Shown: positions 27,636-38,042, numbered from the stretch's first letter. The stretch is 64,000 bases of DNA from Bacillota bacterium (GCA_029226935.1 JAQXYZ010000139.1:55278-119277); one strand, 5' to 3'. The notes: a model not told the origin generated them from the sequence alone. Made by a program: numbers and translations.

Positions 27636-28190
27636 TTACAGGCTGCGCTTTTTTACAAATACATGTTTATTGGTCTTATACAATTTTTCTTTTATCACTT
27701 CGAATCCAAGCTGCTCAAGAAAGTCCATCTTTCTGGAAAGTTCTGCTTCCAATATCATCAATGTATTTTCCGTAACATAGGGCATCCGACACAATGTCTG
27801 AAAAACAGCTTCCTCATAACCTGCCTGATAAGGGGGATCCATAAATATAATATCCACTTCTGTTTCATGAATCATAGGAAGCGCACCAAAAATATCCTGT
27901 TTCAGCAGTGTAGCACTATCTGCAAATTTTGTAAAGTTCAGGTTTTCCTGAATACAGACAATGGCTTCCCTGCCATTCTCAACAAAATAAGCGTGGGCAG
28001 CTCCTCTGCTTAAAGCTTCAATACCGATTCCGCCACTGCCCGCAAATAAATCTACAAAGATACACCCTGGAATCTCCTGCTGAATCATATTGAACAAGGT
28101 CTCTTTAATCCTGTCTGTAGTAGGTCTTGTTCCAAGCCCCTCCGGTGTTCTTAATTTTAAACTTCTGGCTCTGCCTGCTATTACACGCAT
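27636..28190 (-). CDS. rsmD: 16S rRNA (guanine966-N2)-methyltransferase RsmD
   Basis: AdoMet-dependent methyltransferase acting on G966 of 16S rRNA. R-V-I-A-G at the N-terminus, [13 protein letters not shown] near 22-34, the AdoMet loop [10 protein letters not shown] near 48-57 and the catalytic D-P-P-Y near 117-120 are all present. Length 184 is normal. It pairs with coaD as in most Firmicutes. Confidence 0.95.
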   Translation of the reverse strand: MRVIAGRARSLKLRTPEGLGTRPTTDRIKETLFNMIQQEIPGCIFVDLFAGSGGIGIEALSRGAAHAYFVENGREAIVCIQENLNFTKFADSATLLKQDIFGALPMIHETEVDIIFMDPPYQAGYEEAVFQTLCRMPYVTENTLMILEAELSRKMDFLEQLGFEVIKEKLYKTNKHVFVKKRSL

Positions 28191-28258
28191 AGTTTGTCCT
28201 TTTCCTATCTGAGTTTATTTTGTGTCTTTCTGTCTGATGATTTGAGAAAGTAACAAAT

Positions 28259-30496
28259 TTACACCCTGACCTTTGTACCCTTTCCGTCTCTTTTTGCTGC
28301 CTTTAGTTTATGTAGATCAAGGGTCTTTTCTTTATATTCAATCATATTTTCCATGCCGCTCCTCAAGTAATAGACATTTTCTATATAGTCTGTTCCTGTA
28401 AGCTTCATTCCCCGCACACCAACTGCATTTTTCTTTTTTTCCGGGATTTCCTCCACACCGAACTTGAGAAAATATCCCTCTCTGCTTTGAAGCACAATCT
28501 GTTTTTGTTCATTCAGGGCAATAACGCTTACCACCTCATCATTATCCATCAGCTTAGTAGCCGCCACGGTTCTCTTTGCAACATCAAACTCTCCTCCGTC
28601 AACCACCTTCATCATTGCAAGCTTTGTCACAAAGATTAGTCGATACAGATTTAGGCTGGTCTGGCTTGCCGCTTCGATTACAATCTCTTTTTCGCCATTA
28701 AAATTGCTGATATTATCAATCGGGACACCCTTATCCCTGAACTTTCCATAAGGAATATCCATTACCTTGACGGTGTGCAGCTGTCCGGTATTTGTAAACA
28801 GGCATACCTTTCCGGTATTTTTGCAAGGAAAAACGTATTTATTTTCAGCGTCAGCAGCTTCCTTGTTTCTTTCATAAGCAGCCAGGTCAATGCATCTTGC
28901 ATACCCAAATCGATCCATCAAAAAGACTACTTCCATCTCCTCTACCTTTTTTTCCACATAAACTGCTTCCGCAACATTTTCAATAACTGTCTTGCGTGGA
29001 GTCCCATAATTCTGACGGATTTGCTCCAGCTCGTTGATAATTACCTGTGCCATGGAATCACGTCTTTCCAAAATATCCTCGTAGCGATAAATATTTGCCA
29101 TGGTTTCCTCATGTTCATTGATCAGTGCTTCCAACTCAAGTCCAATCAGCTTATATAAACGCATTTCCAAAATTGCATTTGCCTGTTTCTCGGTAAAACG
29201 AAGCTGTGCTGCCATGATTTTGGATTCCTTTGAGCGAAACTTAATTCCCTCCACCTTTCCTTCCACCAGACATGCTTTCGCCATTGCTCTGTCCTTAGAA
29301 CCGCGAAGAATCTCAATGACAAGATCAATCACATTGCAGGCTTTAATAAGTCCTTCCTGAATCTCCTTCTTCTCCCGCTCTCTTGCAAGCAGCGTAGTAT
29401 ATTTTCTGGTTGTCACCTGAAACTGGAAATCCACGCTGTGCTTAATAATCTGTTTAAGACTCATGATTTCCGGTCTTCCGTCTGCAATGGCAAGCATATT
29501 GACACCAAAGGTATCCTCCAGACGCGTTTTTTTATAAAGCATATTTACAAAGTTTTCTACATCCGCATCCTTTTTCAGTTCGATTACAATGCGAATCCCC
29601 TCTTTGGAGGACTGGTTGGAAATATCCACAATGTCCTGAGTCTTCTTGGATTCTGAAAGCGCTGCAACATCCATAAGGAATTTGGAAATGTTAGCACCAA
29701 TCATAGGATAGGGAATTTCGCTGATAACTACATTTGTTTTTCCGGCTTTTCCTTTTTCAATGTCCACTTTGCCACGAACCTTAATCTTACCGGTTCCGGT
29801 CTCATAGATTTCTCTGAGCTCATCCTTGTTTGTTACAATTCCCCCTGTAGGAAAATCAGGCCCTTTGATATATTTCATCAACCCTTCCGTAGTAATGCTC
29901 TCATCCAGCATATATGCCTTTACTGCATCCACTACCTCGCCAAGATTATGCGGTGGAATGCTGGTTGCCATACCAACAGCAATTCCTTCCGATCCATTGA
30001 CCAGCAGATTGGGAAATTTGACAGGAAGCACCGTAGGTTCTTTTTCCGTCTCGTCAAAATTAGGGATAAAGTCTACTACATCCTTATCCAAATCAGCCAA
30101 AAACGCTTCCTGTGTAATTCTTTGGAGTCTGGCTTCCGTATAACGCATGGCTGCGGCACCATCTCCCTCGATGTTACCAAAATTACCATGCCCGTCTACC
30201 AGTGGAAGTCCTTTTTTAAATTCCTGGCTCATCACCACCAGTGCGTCATAAATGGAGCTGTCGCCATGCGGATGGTATTTACCCATGGTATCACCAACAA
30301 TACGGGCACTCTTCCGGTATGGCTTATCATACTTTATCCCCAGCTCATGCATATCATACAGTACTCTTCTCTGCACCGGTTTTAAGCCATCTCTGGCATC
30401 CGGCAGAGCTCTCGCTATAATAACGCTCATGGCATAATCTATGTAGGATTTTTGCATAACCTCAGAATACTCAGTTTTAATTATCTTTTCTTCCAT
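28259..30496 (-). CDS. parC: Type II topoisomerase subunit A, probably topoisomerase IV ParC
   Basis: DNA-cleaving subunit of a type IIA topoisomerase. The N-terminal breakage-reunion domain has [13 protein letters not shown] near 20-32, H-P-H-G-D-S at 75-80, D84 and catalytic tyrosine in R-Y-T-E-A-R-L (Tyr119). The C-terminal beta-pinwheel lacks the GyrA box (Q-R-R-G-G-K-G), so ParC (decatenation) fits better than GyrA. At 745 residues it is shorter than many GyrA proteins. Quinolone-determining positions carry Ser80 and Asp84, the usual susceptible-type residues. Follows the ParE-like gene by 40 bases. Confidence 0.8.
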   Translation of the reverse strand: MEEKIIKTEYSEVMQKSYIDYAMSVIIARALPDARDGLKPVQRRVLYDMHELGIKYDKPYRKSARIVGDTMGKYHPHGDSSIYDALVVMSQEFKKGLPLVDGHGNFGNIEGDGAAAMRYTEARLQRITQEAFLADLDKDVVDFIPNFDETEKEPTVLPVKFPNLLVNGSEGIAVGMATSIPPHNLGEVVDAVKAYMLDESITTEGLMKYIKGPDFPTGGIVTNKDELREIYETGTGKIKVRGKVDIEKGKAGKTNVVISEIPYPMIGANISKFLMDVAALSESKKTQDIVDISNQSSKEGIRIVIELKKDADVENFVNMLYKKTRLEDTFGVNMLAIADGRPEIMSLKQIIKHSVDFQFQVTTRKYTTLLAREREKKEIQEGLIKACNVIDLVIEILRGSKDRAMAKACLVEGKVEGIKFRSKESKIMAAQLRFTEKQANAILEMRLYKLIGLELEALINEHEETMANIYRYEDILERRDSMAQVIINELEQIRQNYGTPRKTVIENVAEAVYVEKKVEEMEVVFLMDRFGYARCIDLAAYERNKEAADAENKYVFPCKNTGKVCLFTNTGQLHTVKVMDIPYGKFRDKGVPIDNISNFNGEKEIVIEAASQTSLNLYRLIFVTKLAMMKVVDGGEFDVAKRTVAATKLMDNDEVVSVIALNEQKQIVLQSREGYFLKFGVEEIPEKKKNAVGVRGMKLTGTDYIENVYYLRSGMENMIEYKEKTLDLHKLKAAKRDGKGTKVRV

Positions 30497-30536
30497 GTTT
30501 TTTCAATGCCTTTCCATCTTTTTTACAGGGTGGTAA

Positions 30537-32459
30537 TTATACATCCAGTTCCGCATCTCTTGCGTGTTCATAAATAAACGCTTTTCTCGGGGGCACCTCA
30601 GTGCCCATCAGCATTTCCGTTACTTCTGATGCCATACGGGCATCTTCAATTTCAACCTGCTTTAAAATTCTTGTTTCCGGATTCAACGTAGTATCCCACA
30701 ACTGAGCGGCATCCATTTCACCAAGACCTTTGTATCTCTGCAAGGTAAAGGGACCTTTGTGGCGCTTTCTGTATTGCTCCAGTGCCTTATCATCATACAG
30801 GTATTCTTCCTCCCCCTTACTGGGCATTGCCTTATATAAAGGCGGCATGGCAATATAGACATGTCCCTCATAAATCAGCTCCGGCATAAAGCGGTAAAAC
30901 AGTGTTAAAAGCAATGTGGAAATATGCGCCCCATCCACATCGGCATCTGCCATAATGATAATTTTATCATATCGCAGCTTGGTAATATCAAAATCATTTC
31001 CATAACCTTCAGAAAATCCACATCCAAAGGCATTAATCATGGTTTTGATTTCCGCATTTGCAAGCACCTTGTCAATACTTGCCTTCTCCACATTTAAAAT
31101 CTTTCCGCGAATGGGAAGAATCGCCTGATAAGCACGGTTTCTGGCTGTCTTGGCACTTCCACCCGCAGAATCACCTTCTACAATGAAAATTTCACATTTA
31201 GAAGCATCCCTTGATTCGCAATTTGCCAGTTTCCCGTTAGAATCAAAGGAAAACTTCTGCTTGGTCAGCATATTAGTTTTTGCCTTTTCCTCTGTTTTTC
31301 GGATTTTGGCAGCCTTCTCTGCACAGCCAATAATATTTTTCAGTGTTTCCAGATTTCTGTCAAAATAACGTACCAGTTCATCCCCTGTAACCTTGGAAAC
31401 AACCTTTGCTGCATCCTGATTATCCAGTTTGGTTTTCGTCTGTCCTTCAAATCTTGGATCGGGATGCTTAATGGAAATCACTGCCGTCATTCCGTTTCTT
31501 ACATCAGCGCCGGTAAAATTTGCATCCTTTTCTTTCAGGATATTCAATTCTCTTGCATAAGTATTGATGATATTTGTAAAAGCTGTCTTGAAGCCGGTAA
31601 GATGTGTTCCCCCCTCGGCATTGTAAATATTATTGCAAAAGCCTAAAACATTTTCATGAAATTCATTGATATACTGGAAGGCACCCTCTACGGATATCCC
31701 CTCACATTCTCCTTTGAAATAGATCACATCACAAACTGATTCCGTGGATTTATTCATATCTTTGATAAAACCTATAATTCCATCCGGTTCATGATATTCA
31801 ATATGCTCCACCTCTTCTTTTCTCTTATCCTCAAAAATAATCGTAAGAAGCGGATTCAAGTAGGCAGTTTCATGCATTCTGCTTTTAATTTCATCTTCCT
31901 TGAAACGTGTCTTATCAAAAATAGTATCATCAGGGAGAAAATTTACCTTAGTACCGGTTCCCCGGGATTTACCTACCACCGGAAGAAGCCCATTTACCAA
32001 TTCAACAATGGGTGTTCCCCGCTCATATTTATCCTCATAAATATACCCACCGTTCTTGACTTGTACAGTCAAATGTGTGGAAAGGGCATTTACCACGGAA
32101 GAACCTACCCCATGAAGTCCACCACTGGTTTTGTAAGCGGAATCATCGAATTTTCCCCCTGCGTGAAGCGTTGTAAAAACTAACCTTTCTGCACTAATCC
32201 CTTTTTCATGCATTCCCACCGGAATACCACGTCCATTATCCTCCACTGTTGCGGAACCGTCTGCCTCTAGAGTCACGAAAATCTTATCACAATATCCTGC
32301 AAGATGTTCATCTACTGCATTATCTACAATCTCATAGATTAAATGGTTCAGCCCCTTCGTGGAAACACTGCCGATATACATTCCAGGTCTTCTTCTGACT
32401 GCTTCCAAACCTTCCAGAACCGTGATGCTGGACGCATCATAAACCGCCTCTTTCGCCAT
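30537..32459 (-). CDS. parE: Type II topoisomerase subunit B, probably topoisomerase IV ParE
   Basis: ATPase subunit partner of the preceding A subunit. The GHKL fold is clear: E-I-V-D-N-A-V-D-E near 43-51, D-N-G-R-G-I-P near 73-79 and T-S-G-G-L-H-G-V-G near 110-118. The Toprim domain has F-I-V-E-G-D-S-A-G-G-S-A-K and D-A-D-V-D-G-A-H-I, and the C-terminus has R-Y-K-G-L-G-E-M. Length 640 is normal for GyrB/ParE of Firmicutes. Which of the two it is follows the ParC assignment and remains uncertain until dnaA-proximal gyrBA of this genome is seen. Confidence 0.8.
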   Translation of the reverse strand: MAKEAVYDASSITVLEGLEAVRRRPGMYIGSVSTKGLNHLIYEIVDNAVDEHLAGYCDKIFVTLEADGSATVEDNGRGIPVGMHEKGISAERLVFTTLHAGGKFDDSAYKTSGGLHGVGSSVVNALSTHLTVQVKNGGYIYEDKYERGTPIVELVNGLLPVVGKSRGTGTKVNFLPDDTIFDKTRFKEDEIKSRMHETAYLNPLLTIIFEDKRKEEVEHIEYHEPDGIIGFIKDMNKSTESVCDVIYFKGECEGISVEGAFQYINEFHENVLGFCNNIYNAEGGTHLTGFKTAFTNIINTYARELNILKEKDANFTGADVRNGMTAVISIKHPDPRFEGQTKTKLDNQDAAKVVSKVTGDELVRYFDRNLETLKNIIGCAEKAAKIRKTEEKAKTNMLTKQKFSFDSNGKLANCESRDASKCEIFIVEGDSAGGSAKTARNRAYQAILPIRGKILNVEKASIDKVLANAEIKTMINAFGCGFSEGYGNDFDITKLRYDKIIIMADADVDGAHISTLLLTLFYRFMPELIYEGHVYIAMPPLYKAMPSKGEEEYLYDDKALEQYRKRHKGPFTLQRYKGLGEMDAAQLWDTTLNPETRILKQVEIEDARMASEVTEMLMGTEVPPRKAFIYEHARDAELDV

Positions 32460-32492
32460 TTAAACAAACCTCTTTCTTTTTATTCCCAATGA

Positions 32493-33395
32493 TTACTTTA
32501 ATTTTTTACAACATGCAACTGCAAGAGCTCCCGGTCCGATGTGGCAGGCAACACTTAAGGATAACGGATTAGCTACGATTTCAAAGTCTGGAAATTCTTT
32601 CTTTAACTCTTCCACAAACTGCTCCATCACCGCCTCATCCTTGGTATAGGCAACCTCAAGCCAGATATTATCCGGTGTTGCACCGCCAAATCTGTTATCC
32701 ATATCATTTCTGATGGCATTGATCATAATGGACTTACCCTGACTCGCAGTTCGTGCCTTTGCGAAAGCATCCAGCTTGTCTCCCTGAATCTGAAGCACCG
32801 GCTTTAATTTAAGGATCGTTCCGATTGCTGCCGCCGCCGGTGTGATTCGTCCACCCTTTTTCAAATAGTAGAGCGTATCCAGCATAATATAAATACTGGA
32901 ATTAAATTTATCCTCCTCAAGGATCTCCTTGATTTCTGCTGCGTCCAGTCCCCGTTCTACAAGCATCTTTGCATCTAGCGCGGACTGCCTCTGAGTCACA
33001 GAAATTCTCTGATTATTGACAACATGAACCTTTCCGTCAAAATCATCTGAGAGCATGATTGCACTTTGACAGGAACCGGATAAGCCGCTGCTCATTGGAA
33101 TATATACGATTTCATCGTATTCCTGTAGAAGCTCCTTCCAAAAATTCATCACTGATTCAGGGGATGGCTGGCTGGTAATTACATTTGCTCCACCCTCCAA
33201 CCGTTCATAAAATTCTTTCTGTGTCAAAGTAATATCTTCAAAAAAAGTTTCTTCATCAATCATGAAAGGCATGGAAAGCACTGCTATTCCAAGTTCCTTC
33301 GCTTCTTTCTGGGTAATACCGCTGTTTGAATCTGTTGCCACCGCAATTTTCTTACTCAAAGTCTCCACCATTCCTTTCAAAATATGTTTTGCCAT
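32493..33395 (-). CDS. DegV family fatty-acid-binding protein
   Basis: DegV/FakB proteins hold a fatty acid that is phosphorylated by FakA; a FakA-type gene lies 4 kb away on the same strand. The core is standard: A-V-A-T-D-S-N-S-G-I near 18-27, T-S-Q-P-S-P near 75-80, I-P-M-S-S-G-L-S-G-S near 98-107, G-R-I-T-P near 180-184, and C-H-I-G-P-G-A-L at the end. The start is uncertain: ATG 33395, ATG 33371 or TTG 33359 are in frame, and none has ideal spacing; homologues usually begin close to the last. Own promoter upstream. Confidence 0.88.
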   Translation of the reverse strand: MAKHILKGMVETLSKKIAVATDSNSGITQKEAKELGIAVLSMPFMIDEETFFEDITLTQKEFYERLEGGANVITSQPSPESVMNFWKELLQEYDEIVYIPMSSGLSGSCQSAIMLSDDFDGKVHVVNNQRISVTQRQSALDAKMLVERGLDAAEIKEILEEDKFNSSIYIMLDTLYYLKKGGRITPAAAAIGTILKLKPVLQIQGDKLDAFAKARTASQGKSIMINAIRNDMDNRFGGATPDNIWLEVAYTKDEAVMEQFVEELKKEFPDFEIVANPLSLSVACHIGPGALAVACCKKLK

Positions 33396-33412
33396 TACTA
33401 ATCAACTTATAT

Positions 33413-33442
33413 ATAATACAATATCTTGTATGTCTGAATCAA
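33413..33442 (-). promoter_or_regulatory. Candidate promoter for degV with internal palindrome
   Basis: TTGATT, 18-base spacer, TATTAT on the minus strand, about 20 bases before the first ATG. The spacer and -10 overlap ATACAA-GATA-TTGTAT (33416-33431), an inverted repeat that could be an operator. Confidence 0.5.
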
Positions 33443-33465
33443 AAATACACAAATATATCTTACTG

Positions 33466-35532
33466 TCAGATTGACCTAAAGTCAACAAAATTTCCAGTAT
33501 TTTCAGTCAAATACCGTTTAATAGGGGCACATCTTTCCGTTTCTAATTCTTCATCCTCAGAAAGCAGCTTATCCACAGTAATACTTATTTTTTTTAGCAG
33601 ATCGGCATCCTGATAGATATCTGCAATGCGAAACTCCATGGCACCGCTTTGCCTGATTCCAAAGAGATCCCCCGGACCCCTGAGCTTCAAATCTTCCTCT
33701 GCAATAAAAAAGCCATCATTAGATTTGTTTAATATGTTCAACCTTTCCGCAGACTGTTCCTTTCCTGAACCATTGACAAAAATACAGTAAGACTGTTCTC
33801 TTCCCCGTCCGATTCTTCCTCTCAGCTGGTGAAGCTGTGCCAATCCGAAACGTTCCGCGTTTTCCACCATCATTACGGTTGCATTGGGAACATTGATTCC
33901 TACTTCAATTACTGTAGTTGAAACCAGCACATGTATATCGCCTGCCGCAAAAGCATCCATGATACGTTTTTTTTCTGCCGGCTTCATTTTTCCGTGTAGA
34001 ATTTCTACATGCACATCAGAAGGCAGCTCATTTTTCAGCCTGTTTCCGTAATCTGTTACATTCTCAATTCCTTCGGTTCCCTCATCTCCTGCTTCCACCA
34101 TAGGACAAATCACATATGCCTGATGTCCCATACGTACTTCCTTTATAATGAACTGATATGCCTTTTTTCTATATGAAGTGTCCACAACACAATTTTTGAT
34201 CGGCAACCGGTCTGCCGGCAGTTCATCTACCATGGATAGATGAAGATCCCCATAAAGTATGATTGCCAGCGTTCTGGGAATAGGTGTCGCACTCATTACA
34301 AGCACATGAGCCTGTCCCCCCTTTTGACTTAAAATCTCACGCTGTCTTACCCCAAAGCGGTGCTGTTCATCCGTAATTACCAGTGCAAGCTCTTTATAGG
34401 TTACTTTTTCCTGTATTAATGCATGGGTTCCAATAATTACATTAACCTCTCCCGCCTCAATCTGACGATAAATCTCTTTTTTGGCAGTTGTACTGACTGA
34501 GCCGGTTAACAGCACAGGCTTAAAAGGAAGATTATATTGCTTTGTCATAGAAACCAGCTGTTCAAAATGCTGGGCAGCTAAAATTTCTGTAGGCGCCATA
34601 AGTGCTCCCTGATACCCATTGCTAACGCTCTCAAGCAGTGCAAGAAAGGCGAGAATGGTTTTGCCTGACCCCACATCCCCCTGTACCAGTCGGTTCATAC
34701 ATTTTCCGCTTTCAAGATCCTGCTCTATCTCATTCCAGACACGCATCTGAGCCTTCGTGAGCTGATAGGGCAATCGTTCCAAAAGGCGCTGGGGCCATGC
34801 TGTATTAATCATGGGATAATCTGTGTTCAATGTCTCATTATATTCCTTCATCTTTCTGACAGACAGCAGGAAGAGAAAGAACTCATCAAACACCAGTCTC
34901 CTTCTTGCTTCTGTAAGACTTTCCCAATCCTTAGGGAAATGGATCTGCCCCAGTGCATGACTGCGTGAAACCAGATGGTATTCCTCTCGGATATCTTCCG
35001 GCAGATATTCCCCTTCCTCATATCCTGCTAATGCCTGCTCAATCGCTTTCATTACCGTGCGATTAGTCAGTCCTGCCGTCAGACTATAGCAGGGCTGCAA
35101 ATGCCCCATCATATCCTGATATTCGTTCCATGTATAAATCTTAGGCTGATCCATGTGATATTTTCCATTCTCAGTCTTTAACTTTCCGCGAAACAGATAG
35201 GCGCTTCCTGCAACCAGTTTTCTTTTTAAGTAAGGAGCATTGAAATAAGTAATGCTTATGGAATCAGTACCATCACTACAGACACCGGTTCCAATCCACA
35301 GATTTCGCAGTTTTTTCCATTTAAATGCAGAAGGAAGAAACAATTCCAAAGTAACAGGCTCTTCTGATCCTTTCTGTGCCTGTGCAATCTTGACAGGCTG
35401 TTTAAAGCTCTGATAATCCCTCGGGTAATGCAGCAACAATTCTTCTGTGTTGTGAATACCCATTCGGTAAAAAAGCTTTGCCGTTTTTTCGCCTATTCCC
35501 TTTAAATTAATAACGTCATCCAAATATTTCAT
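33466..35532 (-). CDS. recG: ATP-dependent DNA helicase RecG
   Basis: Double-stranded DNA translocase that regresses stalled forks and processes Holliday junctions. ATG at 35532 has GAGG upstream and gives 688 residues starting M-K-Y-L-D-D-V-I-N-L-K-G-I-G-E-K-T. An OB-fold wedge domain precedes the helicase: Walker A G-D-V-G-S-G-K-T near 284-291, D-E-Q-H-R-F-G near 384-390, S-A-T-P-I-P-R near 415-421 and the C-terminal Q-L-R-G-R-I-G-R-G. Position after fakA matches the Bacillus yloU-yloV...recG order. Confidence 0.96.
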   Translation of the reverse strand: MKYLDDVINLKGIGEKTAKLFYRMGIHNTEELLLHYPRDYQSFKQPVKIAQAQKGSEEPVTLELFLPSAFKWKKLRNLWIGTGVCSDGTDSISITYFNAPYLKRKLVAGSAYLFRGKLKTENGKYHMDQPKIYTWNEYQDMMGHLQPCYSLTAGLTNRTVMKAIEQALAGYEEGEYLPEDIREEYHLVSRSHALGQIHFPKDWESLTEARRRLVFDEFFLFLLSVRKMKEYNETLNTDYPMINTAWPQRLLERLPYQLTKAQMRVWNEIEQDLESGKCMNRLVQGDVGSGKTILAFLALLESVSNGYQGALMAPTEILAAQHFEQLVSMTKQYNLPFKPVLLTGSVSTTAKKEIYRQIEAGEVNVIIGTHALIQEKVTYKELALVITDEQHRFGVRQREILSQKGGQAHVLVMSATPIPRTLAIILYGDLHLSMVDELPADRLPIKNCVVDTSYRKKAYQFIIKEVRMGHQAYVICPMVEAGDEGTEGIENVTDYGNRLKNELPSDVHVEILHGKMKPAEKKRIMDAFAAGDIHVLVSTTVIEVGINVPNATVMMVENAERFGLAQLHQLRGRIGRGREQSYCIFVNGSGKEQSAERLNILNKSNDGFFIAEEDLKLRGPGDLFGIRQSGAMEFRIADIYQDADLLKKISITVDKLLSEDEELETERCAPIKRYLTENTGNFVDFRSI

Positions 35533-35584
35533 CTGACATTCCTCATAACCATCACACATAGATTTCGTTTCTACATTTCTATCT

Positions 35585-35616
35585 ACGTAAAAAGGACGGA
35601 ATAACCGTCCTTTTGG
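35585..35616 (-). terminator. Terminator after fakA
   Basis: A ten-base stem (AAAAGGACGG and its complement) with a short loop, followed on the minus strand by a T run; lies 27 bases after the fakA stop and 53 before recG. Confidence 0.85.
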
Positions 35617-35642
35617 CTGTTTATCTTTTATACAAAGTATAT

Positions 35643-37301
35643 TTACTCGGCTGATACAATATAATAGTAAATTGGCTGTCCTCCGTACTGTATTTCTATA
35701 TCGCAGGATGGGTACTTTTCTTCAATCCTTACCCTAAGACTTTCTGCTGCTTCCTCCGTAACATCCTCTCCAAAGTAAACGCTGATGAGCTCCAGATCTT
35801 CTTCCATCATTTCCTGAATCATGTCAAAGGTTACATCGGTAACATCACCACCGACAGAAAGAATTCCGGCATCGCCAATTCCCATGTAATCACCTTGCTT
35901 GATTTCCTTGTCATCAATCATGGTGTCTCTTACAGCATAAGTTACCTGCCCCGTCTTTACATTGCCGATTTCCAACTTCATGGTTTCTTCATTATCCTCT
36001 GCGCTTAAGTCCGGCACATAATTGATAATAGCGGTAATTCCCTGAGGAACTGTCTTGGTCGGGATTACAATAATCTTCTTATCCTCAACCATCATCTTTG
36101 CCTGATTAGCTGCGAGGATAATATTTTTGTTGTTGGGCAGAATAAAGATGGTATCCGCATTTACTTTTTCGATGGCATTCAGCATATCCTCCGTACTTGG
36201 ATTCATAGTCTGTCCGCCTTCTATAATATAGTCAACGCCTAATCCTTTAAAAATTTCATTGATTCCTTCCCCAACGGAAACCGCGATAAATCCAACTTCC
36301 TTATGAGGCATTTCTTCTTCAGGCTCTTTTTCCGGCATCTGACTGGCTTTGAACAGTTTTTCCTGATGTTCAAGACGCATATTGTCAATCTTCATATTAG
36401 ACAATGCCCCATACTTCAGAGCCTTTTGAATAGCAAGTCCGGGGTCATTGGTATGTACATGTACCTTGACCACATCATCATCTGCTACCACTACAATAGA
36501 ATCGCCAATGGACTCCAGATACTCCTTAAAATCCATTTCATTTTTGATATTAAAGTTTCTGGTCAGCATAATAATGAATTCTGTACAATAGCCATACTTA
36601 ATTTCAACATCAGACTGCGCTTCTACCCCTGTTTTAATAGGAGCCGAATGAGTTGCTGCATCATCAATAGTCAGATCCAGTTCCTTTCCAAGAAATGCAT
36701 CATAAGCGCCTTTAAGCACCTGCATCAATCCCTGACCACCGGAATCCACTACTCCTGCCTGTTTCAATACCGGAAGCATCTCAGGTGTCTGTTCCAGTAC
36801 TTCATCTGCATACTTGATAACTTCATCGAAGAAAACGCTAAGATCATCGCAGCCTTCTTCTGCAAGTTCCCTTGCTCTGACCGCAGCACCCTTTGCAACC
36901 GTTAAAATGGTTCCCTCCTTAGGCTTCATAACTGCTTTATATGCGGTTTCAACCGCCTTTTCGAAGGCATCTGCAAATGCGGGAATATCAATGGAATTCT
37001 TTTCCCTTACAGATTTGGTGAAGCCGCGGAACAGCTGGGATAAAATAACACCCGAATTTCCCCTTGCTCCTCTCAATGAGCCAGAAGAAATGGCTTTGCA
37101 CAAGGACATCATATCAGGGTCATCCATCGCAGAGACTTCCTTTGCTGCGGACATGATTGTAAGCGTCATATTAGTTCCGGTATCACCATCAGGTACCGGG
37201 AAAACATTTAAATCATTGATCCATTCTTTTTTAGCTTCAAGGTTTTTAGCTCCAGCTAAGAACATCTTTGCAAGTATCTTAGCGTCGATTGTATTAGTCA
37301 C
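35643..37301 (-). CDS. fakA: DAK2-domain fatty acid kinase FakA (YloV)
   Basis: Phosphorylates fatty acids bound to DegV/FakB proteins, feeding exogenous fatty acids to phospholipid synthesis. The N-terminal DhaL/DAK2 kinase domain (about 1-195) carries D-L-N-V-F-P-V-P-D-G-D-T-G-T-N-M with the metal-binding aspartates and S-L-R-G-A-R-G-N-S-G-V-I-L-S-Q. The middle and C-terminal regions form the FakA central and DegV-like domains. Length 552 is typical. Start is GTG with a GGAGG site. Gene order Asp23-fakA-recG is the common Firmicute one. Confidence 0.93.
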   Translation of the reverse strand: MTNTIDAKILAKMFLAGAKNLEAKKEWINDLNVFPVPDGDTGTNMTLTIMSAAKEVSAMDDPDMMSLCKAISSGSLRGARGNSGVILSQLFRGFTKSVREKNSIDIPAFADAFEKAVETAYKAVMKPKEGTILTVAKGAAVRARELAEEGCDDLSVFFDEVIKYADEVLEQTPEMLPVLKQAGVVDSGGQGLMQVLKGAYDAFLGKELDLTIDDAATHSAPIKTGVEAQSDVEIKYGYCTEFIIMLTRNFNIKNEMDFKEYLESIGDSIVVVADDDVVKVHVHTNDPGLAIQKALKYGALSNMKIDNMRLEHQEKLFKASQMPEKEPEEEMPHKEVGFIAVSVGEGINEIFKGLGVDYIIEGGQTMNPSTEDMLNAIEKVNADTIFILPNNKNIILAANQAKMMVEDKKIIVIPTKTVPQGITAIINYVPDLSAEDNEETMKLEIGNVKTGQVTYAVRDTMIDDKEIKQGDYMGIGDAGILSVGGDVTDVTFDMIQEMMEEDLELISVYFGEDVTEEAAESLRVRIEEKYPSCDIEIQYGGQPIYYYIVSAE

Positions 37302-37315
37302 AACAAATCCTCCTC

Positions 37316-37690
37316 TTAATCAATCACTCTAACACCTTCAACAAAGATGTTTACTTTTTCAATTTCAATTCCTGTAAATTCTTCTACCTTATATTTGACA
37401 TTGCTGATCAGATTATCAGAAACAGCAAGTATACTTACACCATAAGCAACAATAATATGGAAATTAATTGTCAATTTGTTATTTCTGATTAAAACATTGA
37501 TTCCTCTGGTCATGCTGTCCTTTTTCAGAAGTTTCACAAGACCATCCTTCACATTTATGCCCGCCATTCCAACAACGCCAAAGCATTCTGTTGCAACGCT
37601 TCCCGCATATTGGGCAATTACTTCATTATCAATTGCTATATTCCCCATATGAGTGTTCATAGAAGTTTCCTTCGTTGAAGAAGTTTTCAT
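37316..37690 (-). CDS. Asp23/Gls24 family envelope stress protein (YloU-like)
   Basis: A 124-residue member of the Asp23 family, small proteins associated with the cytoplasmic side of the membrane. Motifs: G-N-I-A-I-D-N-E-V-I-A-Q-Y-A-G near 14-28, E-C-F-G-V-V-G-M-A near 33-41, and V-K-Y-K-V-E-E-F-T-G near 98-107. ATG at 37690 is chosen because of its AGGAGG site; the frame stays open further upstream across the promoter. Co-transcribed with fakA. Confidence 0.92.
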   Translation of the reverse strand: MKTSSTKETSMNTHMGNIAIDNEVIAQYAGSVATECFGVVGMAGINVKDGLVKLLKKDSMTRGINVLIRNNKLTINFHIIVAYGVSILAVSDNLISNVKYKVEEFTGIEIEKVNIFVEGVRVID

Positions 37691-37714
37691 AGGCTGCCTC
37701 CTTATATTATGACA

Positions 37715-37743
37715 TATATAATTTATTATAACCGTAAAGTCAA
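37715..37743 (-). promoter_or_regulatory. Promoter of the Asp23-fakA unit
   Basis: TTGACT, 17-base spacer, TATATA on the minus strand. Predicted transcript starts just upstream of the ribosome site. It lies back-to-back with the rpmB promoter. Confidence 0.65.
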
Positions 37744-37776
37744 AAAAAAGAAACAAAAAATTTCTTCAAATTTCCC

Positions 37777-37805
37777 TTGCATTCTGATTTATTTTCTGCT
37801 ATCAT
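37777..37805 (+). promoter_or_regulatory. Promoter of rpmB
   Basis: TTGCAT, 17-base spacer, TATCAT on the plus strand, ending 43 bases upstream of the rpmB start. Confidence 0.7.
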
Positions 37806-37848
37806 ACAACTGTTGTGTGTTTATTATGAATTGTTAGGAGGTGCGACG

Positions 37849-38034
37849 ATGGCTAAATGTGATATTTGTGGTAAGGGCGTTCATTTTGGAAATAACGTAA
37901 GCCATTCTCATAGAAGATCTAACAGAATCTGGAATTCAAACATTAAGAGTGTTAAATGTAAAGTAAACGGAGCTTCCAAAAGAATGCACGTTTGTACAAA
38001 TTGTTTAAAATCCGGAAAAGTTGAAAGAGTTTAA
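37849..38034 (+). CDS. rpmB: 50S ribosomal protein L28, zinc-binding form
   Basis: Large-subunit protein of 61 residues. It starts M-A-K-C-D-I-C-G-K-G-V-H-F-G-N and ends C-T-N-C-L-K-S-G-K-V; the two C-x-x-C pairs identify the zinc-containing (C+) version. Some bacteria carry a second, cysteine-free L28 used under zinc limitation; none is seen here. ATG with AGGAGG site; an upstream in-frame ATG lies in the promoter. Divergent from the Asp23 gene, as in Bacillus. Confidence 0.97.
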   Translation: MAKCDICGKGVHFGNNVSHSHRRSNRIWNSNIKSVKCKVNGASKRMHVCTNCLKSGKVERV

Positions 38035-38042
38035 GCAGATTA

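Noticed and set aside
36303..36905. 200-codon plus-strand frame opposite fakA
   Set aside because: Composition follows the complementary codons of fakA; no motif or ribosome site.
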